From the NCBI GenBank assembly GCA_016098155.1, contig JAAAJB010000370.1, forward strand, positions 1 to 35,035: DNA of 35,035 bases. The letters are read 5' to 3'. How positions within the stretch are numbered: the stretch's first letter is position 1; each line of letters begins with the position of its first letter. Positions 12,487-23,477 of this stretch are shown here, piece by piece. The translations under genes and the position numbers were made by a program. Source of the stretch: Actinomortierella ambigua (lineage: Eukaryota; Mortierellomycota; Mortierellomycetes; Mortierellales; Mortierellaceae). The notes under the pieces are model-generated. The model was not told where the DNA came from and searched no databases. It saw only the letters and a program-made list of their open reading frames with translations.

Positions 12487-12490
<4 letters not shown>

Positions 12491-12519
<29 letters not shown>
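12491..12519. repeat. (CT)n microsatellite
   Basis: About 14.5 uninterrupted CT units. It marks the left edge of the first unit of the tandem duplication; a shorter CT-rich tract occupies the matching position at about 14740-14806 in the second unit. Confidence 0.95.
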
Positions 12520-12522
<3 letters not shown>

Positions 12523-13248
12523 TCTGAACGTGTCTTCTTTCTATAGAACATGTGAACAGCATCGCGTTAATGACAAGTGTAATAGAGTGCAATAGAACCG
12601 TACAACATCAAGTTAGCAGCCGTCATAAAAATTCTACGTACGGAACCACAACCACAACAACACCTTTGAGCACATTATTTCCGACCTCTTGCTGTCTTGT
12701 TTACCTCTTTAGGGGTTGATGCCAAATCCAATACCGAACCTTTTATACCCTTCCATGAGTACACTATCCACAAGCCTCTGCTCTCTCCGTACTTGCTTAT
12801 CTGAGAATTCACGCACACATGTTGGCATAGATCCATCGAAAGTACCTTGATCGATCTCACCAGGCCTAACAATGATGGTGGGGAGCGCTTGGAGCCTGTT
12901 GTGCTGCCTTGGGCTGTCCCGAGCTCAAACGTTTATCGTACCACACGAGGATCGCGCAAATGAAACAAAAATATGGAAGAAGCGCCTAGGAAAATAGAAG
13001 GCTCTCTAGGCTTTCACAAAGCCCACCCGTACTGACTGAAGTACTTACCACCAACTACTCCATCGTCACCGGCCGTCACTATTGGCGAACGAGCAGTACA
13101 CAGACCGACATACACAAGCAAACCGTCTTCGGTCGTAAGGATGTATTACCAAAAAAAAAAAAAAAAAAAAACAGGTGGCTGGAAACTATGGTAGTTTTGA
13201 ACATGCTTTTCGCTCGACAGACGATGCGAGACTGGATTATGGATGGCT

Positions 13249-13581
13249 TTATGGTTCAGGTTTAGTAAACTTTCCACACACGATGGACTTCGCCGTGAAC
13301 TCCTCAAATTCTTGGACTGTGGTACTGCTAAATATCCTTACATCTCCTCCAACAGCAGAAGAGCAACTGTTCTTGTAGAGGTAGCAAGTCCCAGCGTCGG
13401 TCTTGCCTGACACGACTGTGATACCTCCAGGGATTTCCTGGCAATCAATGTAACCAAATTCAAAGCGGTATGTGATGCCATCTTTATCCGTGATTTCGAC
13501 AGGCATACCGTGCGCGAATATGCTCAAGAAGGTAGTCGTAGCGATAGCAGCAATGGCGATGAGGTTCAGGCAGCGTGTCAT
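13249..13581 (-). CDS. Small secreted four-cysteine protein, copy 1 (110 aa)
   Basis: A single-exon gene. The start at 13581 is preferred over the longer frame opening at 13671 because it gives a clean signal peptide and matches the start of the paralogue at 15640. The first 25 residues are a hydrophobic signal sequence ending AHG, with predicted cleavage just after it. The mature part is about 85 residues with four cysteines (spacing about 18, 6 and 28 residues between them), enough for two disulfides. It contains the conserved blocks TDKDG, CQEIP, SGKTDA and EFTAKSI. No enzyme motif is visible. I do not recognise the family. Size, secretion and duplication fit effector-like or cell-wall/antimicrobial small secreted proteins of fungi, but function is unknown. 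Confidence 0.78.
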   Translation of the reverse strand: MTRCLNLIAIAAIATTTFLSIFAHGMPVEITDKDGITYRFEFGYIDCQEIPGGITVVSGKTDAGTCYLYKNSCSSAVGGDVRIFSSTTVQEFEEFTAKSIVCGKFTKPEP

Positions 13582-15310
13582 TTTTGGGGAACTTCGACTA
13601 GTGAAAGTGAGAGTGCGTGGGAGAATACAGTGAGCGAAAAGAAAGAAAGAGAGATATCGACGACAAGGCAAATGTTTCTCGACTCGATGGACTTACTGAA
13701 TGGAGGGTCTTCAGATGTAGCGGGTGGTGTGGGGTACTGTGGCATATTGAGATGTGGGACATGGTTTGTGAATCTCGGTGGTTTTATACGAAGCGTAGTC
13801 GCCTTGGAGAGTACCTCGAGGCACTGAGATTGCTGACCTTGGTTACGAAAAAGAGATGGAATACATCACTCCAATCATGGATGAAGAAGGACATAAGCGC
13901 TTAGTTATTGGATGTCATGTATGCAATATGCATTGACCAAAGGAGAAACAACTTGTACACTGGGGCCGCCGTAGGCACATCAATGGAGAGCACCACGAAG
14001 GGGGTGGGACTGACGGTCTCACAGCATTGTAGAAGGCAAACAGAAGATGCCAGGGGCACACCATGCAAGGGTGGTTAGCGGGTGTCCCAAAATCAAGGGG
14101 CTTGCGCTAAAGAAGTCCTACAACGAAGCACCAGATGAGATCAGCACCAAGGAGGCAAGAGTGACATTACCAAATGAGAACGCTTCTTTGAGATTCTTGC
14201 TGTAGTGGTGCCCGCTAGTATAACGACAAAATACGACTAGGAGCAGTGTCCAGAAGGTACCTTTGGTCTGATCCACAGGCTGCAGAACAATATTTGCGAG
14301 CTTTGCTGCTTTTAATGCTATTGTTGGGAAAGGGAGTGGCTCAATATTAGAGCCTCGCCAGAGACAGCGCGTACAAATATCTGTCGAAAACGGAGTCTTT
14401 TCACCTCTGCCTTCATCCTTATTGGCAGAAAAACAGCAACAGAGCTGCAGGTGAGGTTCAGGGGAGGGCAGCTCTAGGAATGAAGAATCAAGGAGTGAGT
14501 TCGGACATTTATTCTTTCCCTTAAAAAACAAAAAATATATATTTGAGGAGCGCTCTAACATGGATGATGATTACTGTCCGTCCATTTCAGAAAATTTTGT
14601 GTGTGCTCGACGCTGGTTGTTTGTCGAATAACATGGTCGTTCGCAGAAAACCCCCACAAACCCCTTGGTTAATCATCGCACAAGCTCTGCAAACAACACA
14701 TACAATAGATTTGACTTGGTTTTATCATGAGTAGGTTCTACTTCCTCTCCCTCTTCCTCCTCCCTCTCCTTCCTCCTCTCCTTCCTCCTCTCCCTCTCTC
14801 TCTCTTACCTAAAAGTGTCTTCTCTAAATAAGTTGTGAACAGCATCGCGTTAATCACAATTAGTGCACAGCCAAGGAAGCCACAACAATGCATGTGAGCA
14901 CATTCTCTCCAGCCCTTGATGTCATGTTGACCTCTTTAAGGGTTGCGTATCAAATCCCATACCGAGCCTTCCATGAATACACACGTATATCGTGCCACAC
15001 GAGGATCGCACAAACGAAACAGAAATAAGGAAGAAGCGCCTAGGAAAATAGAAGGCTCTCTAGGCTTTCACCATGCCCACCCGTGCTGACTGAAGTACTC
15101 GCCAACAACTACTCCATCATCACCGGCCGCCACTGTTGGCAAACGAGCAGGACACACACAGACATACACAAGCAAACCGACGTCGATCGCAGAGATTTAT
15201 CAACAAAGAAAAAAATAGGTAGCTGGAAACTAAGGTAGTTTTGAACATGCTTTTTTTTTCTTGACGGAACGATGCAAGACTGAATTAGGGATGGTTTTAT
15301 GGGTCAGTCT
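13582..15310. other. Region between the two secreted-protein genes
   Basis: It contains the conserved upstream block of copy 1, the end of unit 1 (to about 14300), about 450 bp of unit-specific DNA without a gene (14300-14740), a CCT/CTC-rich pyrimidine tract (14740-14806) and the start of unit 2. A minus-strand frame at 14118-14561 (147 codons) lies partly in duplicated DNA but is not preserved in the other unit, so I do not call it a gene. Confidence 0.5.
13782..13788 (-). promoter_or_regulatory. TATA-like box, copy 1
   Basis: TATAAAA on the minus strand, about 200 bp upstream of the secreted-protein start, inside a long block conserved with the second unit. The same box occurs at the same distance before the paralogue. 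Its identity as the core promoter is inferred. Confidence 0.4.
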
Positions 15311-15640
15311 TCAAAACTCTTCACACGAGATGGACTTCGCCGTGAATTCAGCAAATGTTCGGACTGTGGTACCGTCTCTGGTACCGCTAAACGACGTATA
15401 TGCCTCATCATAAGAAGGGCAACCGGATGTCTTATAGAGGAGGCAATGCCAAGCGTCGGTCTTGCCTGACACGGCTGTGATACCTTCAGGGATTTCCTGG
15501 CAAACGCTATCATCAAGTACGAAGCTGTGTGTGGTGCCATCTTTATCTGTGAGTTCGACGTTGATACCGTGCGCGAATGTGCTCAAGAAGGTAGTCGCAG
15601 CGATGACAGCAATGGTGACGAGGTTCAGGCAGCGTGTCAT
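15311..15640 (-). CDS. Small secreted four-cysteine protein, copy 2 (109 aa)
   Basis: A single-exon paralogue of the gene at 13249-13581. The first 25 residues form a signal peptide ending AHG, very similar to copy 1. The mature part keeps the four cysteines (spacing about 18, 7 and 31) and the blocks TDKDG, CQEIP, SGKTDA and EFTAKSI. Between the third and fourth cysteines the two proteins can hardly be aligned and differ in length. Overall identity is about 55-60% by eye. It ends soon after the last cysteine, whereas copy 1 has a longer tail. The frame is intact and the TATA-like box is kept, so it is probably functional. Function is unknown. Confidence 0.78.
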   Translation of the reverse strand: MTRCLNLVTIAVIAATTFLSTFAHGINVELTDKDGTTHSFVLDDSVCQEIPEGITAVSGKTDAWHCLLYKTSGCPSYDEAYTSFSGTRDGTTVRTFAEFTAKSISCEEF

Positions 15641-16579
15641 TTTGGGAAACTTCGACTAATGAAAGTGAGAGTGGGTTGGAGAATACAGTGAGCCAAATGA
15701 AAGAAAGAGAGATATCGACGGCAAGGCAAATGTCTCTCGACTCGACGGACTCACTGAATGGAGGGTCGTCAGATGTAGCGGGTTATGTGGGGTACTGTGG
15801 CAGATTTAGATGTGGGACATGGTTTGTGAATCTCGGTGGTTTTATACGAAGCGTAGTAGCTTTGGAGAGCACCAGGAGGTACAAGGATTGTTGACCTTGG
15901 TTACGAAAAGGGGATGGAATACATCACTCCTATCATGGATGAAGAAGGACATAAGCGCCTAGCTATTGGGTGCCATGTATGCAGTATCATTAATCAAGAG
16001 GAGCAATAACTTTCACACCGGAGCCGCCGTAGGCACATCAATGGAGAATACCACGAAGGGGGTGGGACACATGGCCTCACAGCATTGTAGAGGGCGAACA
16101 GAAGATGCAAGGGGCACACCATGCAAAGGTGTTGAGCGGTGTCCCAAAATCAAGAAGAATTACTGCGACAGAGCACCAGACAAAATCAGCCTCGAGGCAA
16201 GAATGACTCTGCCAGCTTGTTCGAAATTCTTACTGTAGTTGTGTCCGATAACTAGTGAGGGACAAGAGAGTGTGATCCACAGGCAACAGAACTATTAATT
16301 TATTTGTTGCACTGAGCTATTTCACCACTCCCATTCCTTCCTCTCTTCTCTCAGTATCTTCTTCTCAGACTCCTCTCTATTCTCATGGAGTGGTTCGAGC
16401 TGAAAAAATTTAATCTATAACGTATTACGCTGTAGGGGGAAATATCTGAGAACGCGAAATCATGCTTTCTACAGCCTCGACAAGCAACGCACTCAATTCG
16501 TGACATTACAGTTTATTGTTATTATTTAAATACACACAAAGGAGAGAGAATGAAAAAGGAACCACAGATCCACGTTTTT
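15641..16579. other. Flank of copy 2 and 3' region of DUR3
   Basis: The part to about 16295 belongs to duplication unit 2 and includes the presumed promoter of copy 2. The remaining 285 bp are AT-rich and should contain the 3' untranslated region of the minus-strand DUR3 gene. No gene is seen. Confidence 0.5.
15840..15846 (-). promoter_or_regulatory. TATA-like box, copy 2
   Basis: TATAAAA on the minus strand, about 200 bp upstream of the start at 15640. It corresponds exactly to the box at 13782-13788 in unit 1 and lies within identical surrounding sequence. Confidence 0.4.
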
Positions 16580-19087
16580 TTAGACAGCGCCTGTCGACCT
16601 ACGCCTACCACCAACGATCATCTTACCGATGCTAGTGACGACGGTCACGATGGCGTCCCGCGATTCCCAGAGCGGGTAGACAGTGACAGCCAAGGTGGAG
16701 CAGATGGCCCAGATAATGCTCATGATGACCCAGCCCTTGTAGAACGTCTTGGAGAAGACATAATCCGAAAAGAACATGGGCAGCGGCCAGAGCACAATCA
16801 AGATCAGCGTCATCACCCCGGAGCTCCAACGTGCAAAGCGGGACGCCTTGGCCATCTTGGCCTCATCCTGCGCGGCTTGCTCAGCATCCGCTGCCGACGA
16901 GGGCCTGATCTCGACAATGGCGGCGGCGGTCTTCTTCTCGGTCACGTCCTCGGCAGACGAGGACGGGCTGTTGCTGCTCTGGCCCACCTGATGTTTCTCA
17001 TCGTCCTCAACCTCATTGCTGCTGTCCGTACACACCATGTCATCAGTGACGATCGTGACAGCCCTTGTAGAGGCGAAATCATAGTTATCCGGCTTGAGCA
17101 GCGAGAGGACTACTGACGTCAGGGCACCGCCCAAGAGCGCCGCGACATTTCCAGCGACAAAGGCATGGTCCGAGGCCGTCGTCGTCATGTTGATGACGCC
17201 ATACTTGAGCTTGGCCGTCAGTAACCAGGCCGTGATGGACATGGCCAGACCACCGACGGGGGCGACACAGGCCGCGATTTTGCTCTGCTTGGACCACATC
17301 AGGGCAAAGACGATGGGTCCGACGGCGGACGAGACCAAGACACCCGTTAGATTGTACAGATAGCCGAGATCGATATCGATCGCGTCCAGACCGACGGCCA
17401 GCCCTCCCATGCCAAACCCAAAGACCGCCGTGATGATGTGCGAGACGCGGATGAGCTGCTTGCCCGTCGCGGCCGGGTTGATGTAGGTCCGGTAGATATC
17501 ATACGTGCCGATCGACGAAACGGCGATCAGCTCGGCCGAGGAGGCCGACGTCACGGCCATAAAGACCAGCAGGAGCACGGCGACGGCGCCGCCATAGCCT
17601 AAGAGCGCAACGGCAGCGTTGGGTGCAACGAGGCCAGCAGAGACTGCGTGTGGGTCCAGACGGTTCGGGTACGAGGGGAAGACGGGGTTGTTCTCGAGAG
17701 CGATAGCAGAGATACCGAGCGTCGTGGCCAGCGTGAAGGGGATAGCGAACCAGGAGAGACCGCCGATCAGATAGGCTTTGACGGTTGTGTGAGGTGCTGA
17801 TGCAATAGCACGCTTTGGTAGGATAAAAAAAGGACAAGGAATGTTAGGCAAAAAAAATGAGGGTCTCAAAACATTACTGCTTGTGAGATAGGGGTAGAAG
17901 GGGGGTGGTTGCTGGATACTCTCCACAAAAAAAATCAATCTGCGAAAGGTGCAGTTCCACCAGCCCAAACAAACAAATTCATGGGTCATTGCACTTTACC
18001 TGGTAGTAGGTCTGGTCGAGGAAGACGGTACCAAAGTTGGACACCAAGTTGATCACACCAAACATGAGTCCGTTCGCACTAGCCATGGTCAGGTAGCTTC
18101 CTTCTTCGTTGCCCTCGACTGGGTGTCGCACCGCAGCCTCATGAAGCAGATCAAACATCCTCTCGGGGCTGCCGATCAAGTCCGAGGTGCAGTAGGCTGT
18201 GAAGCTGAACATGAGCACGATGATCATGATGACCACCGTGTGGGTGTAGTCGGCAATAAAGGTCGCCTTGAGTCCTCCAAAGAGCGTGTACAGGATCACA
18301 CCAAGCGGGAGCAAGAAGCATGCCGCAATGACATTCATGCCCGTCAATGCAGACACAACGGCAGAGCCGCCCAGGAGCAGCATGCATGACACAATCATGT
18401 TGGTCAGCAAGGCGAATCCAAGAAAGACAATGTGGGCCTGCTTGCCATACCGTGCTGAGATCAACTCCAAGAATGTGTGTGCAGAGGGGCACTTGCGTTT
18501 GAGTTCAATGGCGATTACCGAGAAGAGCAGGACCTAGATAAAAAAAAAATATGTAGAGAAATCGAGAAAGTTGGCTGAGCGTCCAATGAGCTAAACCTAA
18601 CACAGCATAGTCTAGTCCTGTCTCCTTCCTTCTCAATGCCCCCCCCCCGTGATACTACTGTCCGATGTTACTGTCCTAAACATTGGGGTGTGTGTGATAA
18701 GAAGAAGAGGAAGAGGAAGGTATGTTCTCTCACTCTCTAACATCATCCGTGTCATCCTTGGCTCATTACCTGGACACTTGCACCCGAGGCGTACCAAAAC
18801 GGTCCTGCGATACCATAGCGATAAGCGACCGAAGAGCTCTGAAGCAACGTGGCAGCCCACGTCCATGACGAAACCACGGCTGATGCCACCAGACCTGGTT
18901 TGACGCTACGGCCAGCGGCCAGGTATTCCTCTGATGTCATTTTCTCGCCCAAGAAGCGCTTTTGGGCCAATGTGATCAAGGTCATTAAGCCTGCAAAGAC
19001 CAGGCCGAAGCCGAGTACTAGAATGCATAGAGGGGAGAAATGATGAATGAAATGGTTAAGAGGGCAGGCACGCAGCTGTCTGTGTGT

Positions 19088-19149
<62 letters not shown>

Positions 19150-19252
19150 AGGGAGGAAGAGGGGGAGGAAGAGGGGTGAGTTCAATCTCGGATTAGGTCT
19201 ACATACCAATGCCATAGCCTAGACCTTGGCTAAGTACAGAGTCCACGCTCAT
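16580..19252 (-). CDS. DUR3: DUR3-type urea/polyamine:H+ or Na+ symporter, 686 aa, four exons
   Basis: Exons are 19207-19252, 18770-19017, 18000-18533 and 16580-17812. All introns are GT-AG (189, 236 and 187 bp), phases agree, and the model gives 686 aa, normal for DUR3. It is a sodium:solute symporter superfamily protein with about 15 hydrophobic helices. Recognisable DUR3 blocks are EEYLAAGRSVKPGLVAS, WTWAATLLQSS, YGIAGPFWYASGA, FGGLKATFIADY, QRAIAS and GLSWFAIPFTLATTLG. It takes up urea (and in yeast polyamines) at the plasma membrane for use as nitrogen. A hydrophilic loop of about 85 residues rich in Ser, Glu and Ala lies between late helices and is probably cytosolic and regulatory. Intron 1 carries a long GA microsatellite. 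The first exon encodes only 15 residues, so the start is inferred from the splice phase and the first ATG. Confidence 0.93.
19091..19144. repeat. (AG)n microsatellite inside DUR3 intron 1
   Basis: About 27 uninterrupted AG units on the plus strand, followed by more purine-rich DNA. In the transcript of DUR3 this is a (CU)n tract near the 3' splice site of intron 1 and could act as an extended polypyrimidine tract. Confidence 0.95.
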
Positions 19253-20579
19253 GAAGAATGTCCAAGAAGGCGGATGGAAAAGAGAGAGAGAAAGAAGGTG
19301 GAAAAAGATAGAGCAGGGAAGAGAAAGAGAATAAAATGAAAGAAAGGGAAGGATGGGAAAAAGGAGGGGAGAGAGAGAGAGTTAGAGTAAAGGAACCCAA
19401 AACTATGTGGCGAAAGCGAAGGAGGGGGGATGGAGCCAACGGGAAAGGAGTCGGCTAGGAGGCGCTGGAAGATGGAGATGGGATCAAGAAGAGAGGCGCT
19501 ATGTGTGCCTGTATTTATATATTCTCTCTGTAATGTACATGCGATAGTCGTTTGGCCTCACCTCCAAGCAACGATATCTCGGACAAGCACAACAAAGACG
19601 GATCTCAAATCCTGAGGAGTTTAACACGCTTAGGCTTGACGGATCAAAGCGTTCGCTTTGTCTCTCCCTCTTTTCCTCTGGAAAGCAGTCATCCAGATAG
19701 CCGCTCTGGAATCAAAGGAATGACATGCAGAAAAACAGTCGCAGAGGGAGGAGTTATTGTTGTTGCAGGGTTTAACTGTTGTTTGTTCTTTGAGTAATGC
19801 ATTCATGCCTCTTAACACATTCACGCACACACTCTCTTTTTTTCGTGTAGCACATTCTCCCTTCCCTCCCCGCACTTTTTGATTGTCCTTTTGAGGAAAG
19901 GCCTGTTGAAATGCCAATTTTTAGAGTTTACAAGGTCCGTGGAAAGGTTCTTGATAGGGCAGACAAGCTCAAAGGCGCACAAGTAAAAAGTGGCGATACG
20001 CGTGGTTGGAGAGCAGCACTCTCCAGTCAGGTGTGCAACATACAATTGTCATATGTTATGTTTTAGTGGAGGGTAGTCGATAAGAGGGCAACGTGTTTGT
20101 TGGTATTCCCCCTCCTCTGTCTCTCTTCCGAACGTTACCTACAATCGTGATAGGCATTTTGGGGAGCACAGAGTCAGCCAGCGCCCTCGTCTCAAGCCTC
20201 CCCTCTATACCGTTGTCCATCTTGTAGGCACTACTAACTGTGCCACGGAGCCTGCTAGGTGAGATCAATGAACCATGTGTATCGTTGCTTTCGCAGTCCT
20301 GCCCTCATTAAAGTAGATCGTCATTCTCGCGAGCCCTCTCCATCCGCAGATGAGCCAGATTTGATACTCCTATCCACCTGCACTGGCACTTTGCTATCGG
20401 AAGATCCACCATCTTTGTCTTACTTGTTGTTGATGGTCGATCCGATCTAGACACTCTACTCTCTCTTTCTCCACAGTGCTGCAGCGTGTATGGCACATCT
20501 ACTACGGCCTTGACTTTTTGTTTCCATATTCTTGTTGTGAATTTTGTTTTTAATGTATGTGAAAAATGCAATCTTGACT
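19253..20579. promoter_or_regulatory. DUR3 upstream region
   Basis: These 1.3 kb lie between the DUR3 start and the ESF1 stop and hold no gene I can support. The 19270-19385 part is strongly purine-rich on the plus strand. Sites fitting the GATA-factor consensus HGATAR lie at 19306, 19542, 19695, 19952, 20078, 20148 and 20394 (the last inverted). About four would be expected by chance, so the excess is modest. Nitrogen GATA factors control urea transport in other fungi, which makes the sites plausible but unproven. Confidence 0.35.
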
Positions 20580-23226
20580 CTACTTTGTTTTGGCACGCTT
20601 TCCATCGCGCTTGCTGTCTGTTGCCATGGCGCTCTTCCGCTTGACAGTGTCGACCAGAAGCGATAAAGACGGGTCCTGGAAGGGACCCTGGGCGGCTGTA
20701 GACTTGTTGTTGTTCTTGTTTTTGTTCTTCTGTTGTTGTTGTTGCTGTTGCTGCTGCTGCTTCTTCTTCTTGAGATTACTTGCCGTCTCTTCCTGCATCT
20801 TACTCGAGCGCTTCTGACGCTCTTGCATAAGCTCAGACATGGCCTTGGTCTTCTTGAACTGTGGGTTGGTGGGGTCGAGGGCAAACTCGTGCGACTCGTG
20901 CAGGGCAGCGAAACGAGGATCCTTGGTATCAATCTTGAAATCATCCTGCAGATCCTCGCCTTCCTTGCCATGCTTGCCACCCTTGTTCTTTCGGTTCTTC
21001 TTCTTCTCGGCCTTCATGATCTCCTTCATGTTAAAGTGCTGGTTCGATTCACGGTTGTCTTCCATCAGCAACTCCAACTCGGCCTTGCGGCGTTGATCCT
21101 CCAGACGCTCCTCCTTGGTTCTCTTCTTGTTATCCTTCTTCTTGTTCTTGTTCTTGTTATCGGCCTTGCCATCCTTCTTGCCCTTCTTGCCGGCAGCCAC
21201 CATCATGTCACCGCCAGCAAACTCCTCGGCAAAGTAAGAGTCATTCATCAACCGCTCGTCCTCATCGCTCGAGAACAGATCACCACCCATAGCCTCGTCT
21301 TCGCCACCCTCCTCACTATCGCCACTCTCATCATCACTGCCTGTCTCACGAGACTTTCGAGCATCCTTGCGACGCTGCTTGCGCTCCTTCTCCTTGCGCT
21401 TGTACGCCTCAATCGAGGTCTCGTCCTTGACGCCCTGACGAGCAGCAGCGTCGCGCTCCTTCTTCTCCTCCAGTAACCGCGAAGCGGCCTCGCTCAGACC
21501 CGGTGCAAACGTAATCTCCATCTCCTGGTCCTTATCGCGCTTCACGCCAAAGACACCACCCTCGGCACCTTCGTCATCCGAGTCATTCTCATCGTCCGAA
21601 CCCTTGCCCTTGCCGATGCCCGCCAGCAGAGCACGGTACTTGCGGCGCGTGGCCTCGACATCCTCCTCCTCGTCCGACTCTTCTTCATCGGAGGAGGCCA
21701 GGTAGGCCTTAAAGTCCATGTCCTCGAGATCCTGCTTGGAGAACTTTTGGCGGGTGACCCGGATACGCTCCGCATCGTCCTCGTCCCAAGTGAGCTTGAC
21801 GTTGGAGTGTTGGAAGACCTGGGTCGTAAAGTCATTCGGCTTGTACTGCTCGGGTGCATTGTAGCATTCGTCCTTGGGGATGTCGTTGGCAAAGTCCATG
21901 CCATCGGGGATATAACGCAGGTCGAAAAAGTTGGCACTGCTCTCGTACTCGGCACCGTCGCAAGCGGCGCAGATCGCCTTGGCGGTGGCGACGCTGTCCG
22001 TATCGACTACGGCATAGTAGTACTTGAGCCGGTCCAGCTGGTACTTGCGCAGAGCCTCAGTGTCGATCTCATCCTGACCTTCCTCCGTCTGTTGCTGGAT
22101 CAGCTTCTCCTTGGTAATCTCCTCGTCGTCGTCGTCCTCATCCTCCATATCATCCTCATCTCCACCCTTGGACGCCTTTTTGAAGATGTCTTGAGGCGGG
22201 CCCTCGCGCTCCTCGCGCTCCAGGTGTTCCTTGCCAAATTCGGAGGGGAAGATCCTGACGGAGCGAATCGCACCGCTCTCGGGCTTGAATCCTGAGAACA
22301 CCTTGAACAGGTCCACAGCCTATTATTGGTGAGGGAGGGGGGGGGGAGATCAGTCATAGTATGAAAGTGATTGAAGGATTGTGAGTTAGCAAGCTCATAT
22401 AACCACATATAAATATTCACCTTTGCAAAAGCTAGGTCGATCCCATTGTTCTTACCTTGATGTGGTCCCAGTCCATGTTAACGCAGGCGAATCTGTGGGT
22501 CTCATCGCCTCGAGGAATATCCTCCTCCTCTTCTTCTTCCTCGTCCTCATCATATTCAGCCTCCTGATCGAGCTCTGCAGCCAGCTCTTCATCAATATCC
22601 GAATCCGACTCCTCGTCGGAAGAATCGCCGGCAAGGGTGCCCATGCCGCGCATAGGGTCGTAGACGTTCTCATCTTCCTCATCCTCATCCTCGTCCGAGT
22701 CGGCTTCCGAGTCCTCCTGCTCTTCCTGGTCCTCGTCGTCCTCCTCGTCCTCACCGCCCTGCTCCTCATCTTCGTCTTCGTTCTCGCTCTCGTCCTCCTC
22801 GCTGGCCCCACCCTTCTGCAACTCGTAGAATCGCTTCATCTGAGGGTCGCTGGCACCGCTCTTGAGCTTACGGCCGTACTTGTCCACCTTGGCTGAGAGG
22901 GACGTGGTCGTCCGATGATCAATAAGGCAAGAGTAGGAGTGTAAGTAAAGCATGGTTAAATACAACAAGATAAATGTGTAAACAAATGTAAACTAAGTTG
23001 GTGGCAAGAAGAGGGACAGAAAGAGGAGCAAAAACATACGTGCGGTCGAAAACTCTTTGCTCTTGAGCATGGACGAGAAGCGGCTATCGACGACGACCTT
23101 GGACTCCTTGGTCTGGGGTCTCCGGAAGCGAGGGTCTCGGTGTACATGGGCAAAACGAGGGTCTGTAACAGGGGCGCCGGAGGGCTTGGCTCCTGCGCCG
23201 CCCTTCTTGTTCTTCTTGTCCACCAT
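20580..23226 (-). CDS. ESF1: ESF1 pre-rRNA processing factor, 787 aa, three exons
   Basis: Exons are 23040-23226, 22456-22892 and 20580-22319, with GT-AG introns of 147 and 136 bp. ESF1 is a nucleolar protein needed for early cleavages of pre-rRNA and small-subunit assembly. Family signatures are the N-terminal DPRFAHVHRDPRFRRP and VVVDSRFSSML, VDKYGRK after intron 1, a long acidic region (about residues 85-185), the central NMDWDHIKAVDLFKVFSGF segment spanning intron 2, and the C-terminal NUC153-type block (DPRFAALHESHEFALDPTNP). Highly charged Asp/Glu and Lys tracts occur throughout, as usual. A run of 11 glutamines (about 20729-20761) lies near the C-terminus and may vary in length. The start at 23226 gives the conserved N-terminus directly. 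Intron 2 contains a 10-bp G tract. Confidence 0.95.
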
Positions 23227-23477
23227 TAGGAGAATAGGGTCTAGTGAATGGTGAATGAGGGAGGGGGGTGAGAATGCAATGCAACTGCAAGGTGCTGTTG
23301 CACCTGTCTCCCCTTGGCCATTTTTTTTTCTGTGGCTTGTGCTGTGCTTTGATCAAATCAATCATTCAAACATCCCCTGTTGCCACCAAAAAATATTTTA
23401 AAGATTTTTTTTTTTTGAAGCTGCGGTACCCCAGCGGCATCAAAAAAAGTTTATTATTTCGCGGTTTTCTCTCAGGA

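Larger units (their letters stand above)
11276..12490. other. Gene-free stretch with repeats
   Basis: No supportable gene. The region contains the 26-bp tandem triplication at 11563-11640, a T tract near 11880, a 10-bp G tract at 12250-12259 and the MITE-like inverted-repeat element at 12291-12445. A plus-strand frame at 11655-12029 is open but has no recognisable domain. Confidence 0.5.
12491..14300. repeat. Unit 1 of a diverged tandem duplication (secreted-protein locus)
   Basis: This segment matches 14780-16295 in the same orientation. Shared landmarks are GTGAACAGCATCGCGTTAAT (12551 and 14835 areas), the GGAAGAAGCGCCTAGGAAAA block (about 12975 and 15029), the secreted-protein gene, its upstream flank, and a GTAGGCACATCAATGGAGA block near 13972 and 16029. 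Unit 1 has about 170 bp around 12760-12930 that unit 2 lacks. Boundaries are approximate because similarity fades at both ends. Confidence 0.85.
14780..16295. repeat. Unit 2 of the tandem duplication
   Basis: Direct repeat of 12491-14300 with many substitutions and indels. The flank upstream of the gene (15660-15880 against 13600-13820) looks about 90% identical by eye. The similarity ends shortly after a shared TGATCCACAGGC motif near 16275. Confidence 0.85.

Noticed and set aside
14118..14561. 147-codon minus-strand frame beside secreted-protein unit 1
   Set aside because: It overlaps the end of the duplicated unit but is not open in the other copy, and it lacks a signal peptide or domain.
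20733..21476. Leucine-rich 247-codon plus-strand frame
   Set aside because: Antisense to the Lys/Gln-rich end of ESF1. The leucines come from reversed Lys, Glu and Gln codons.
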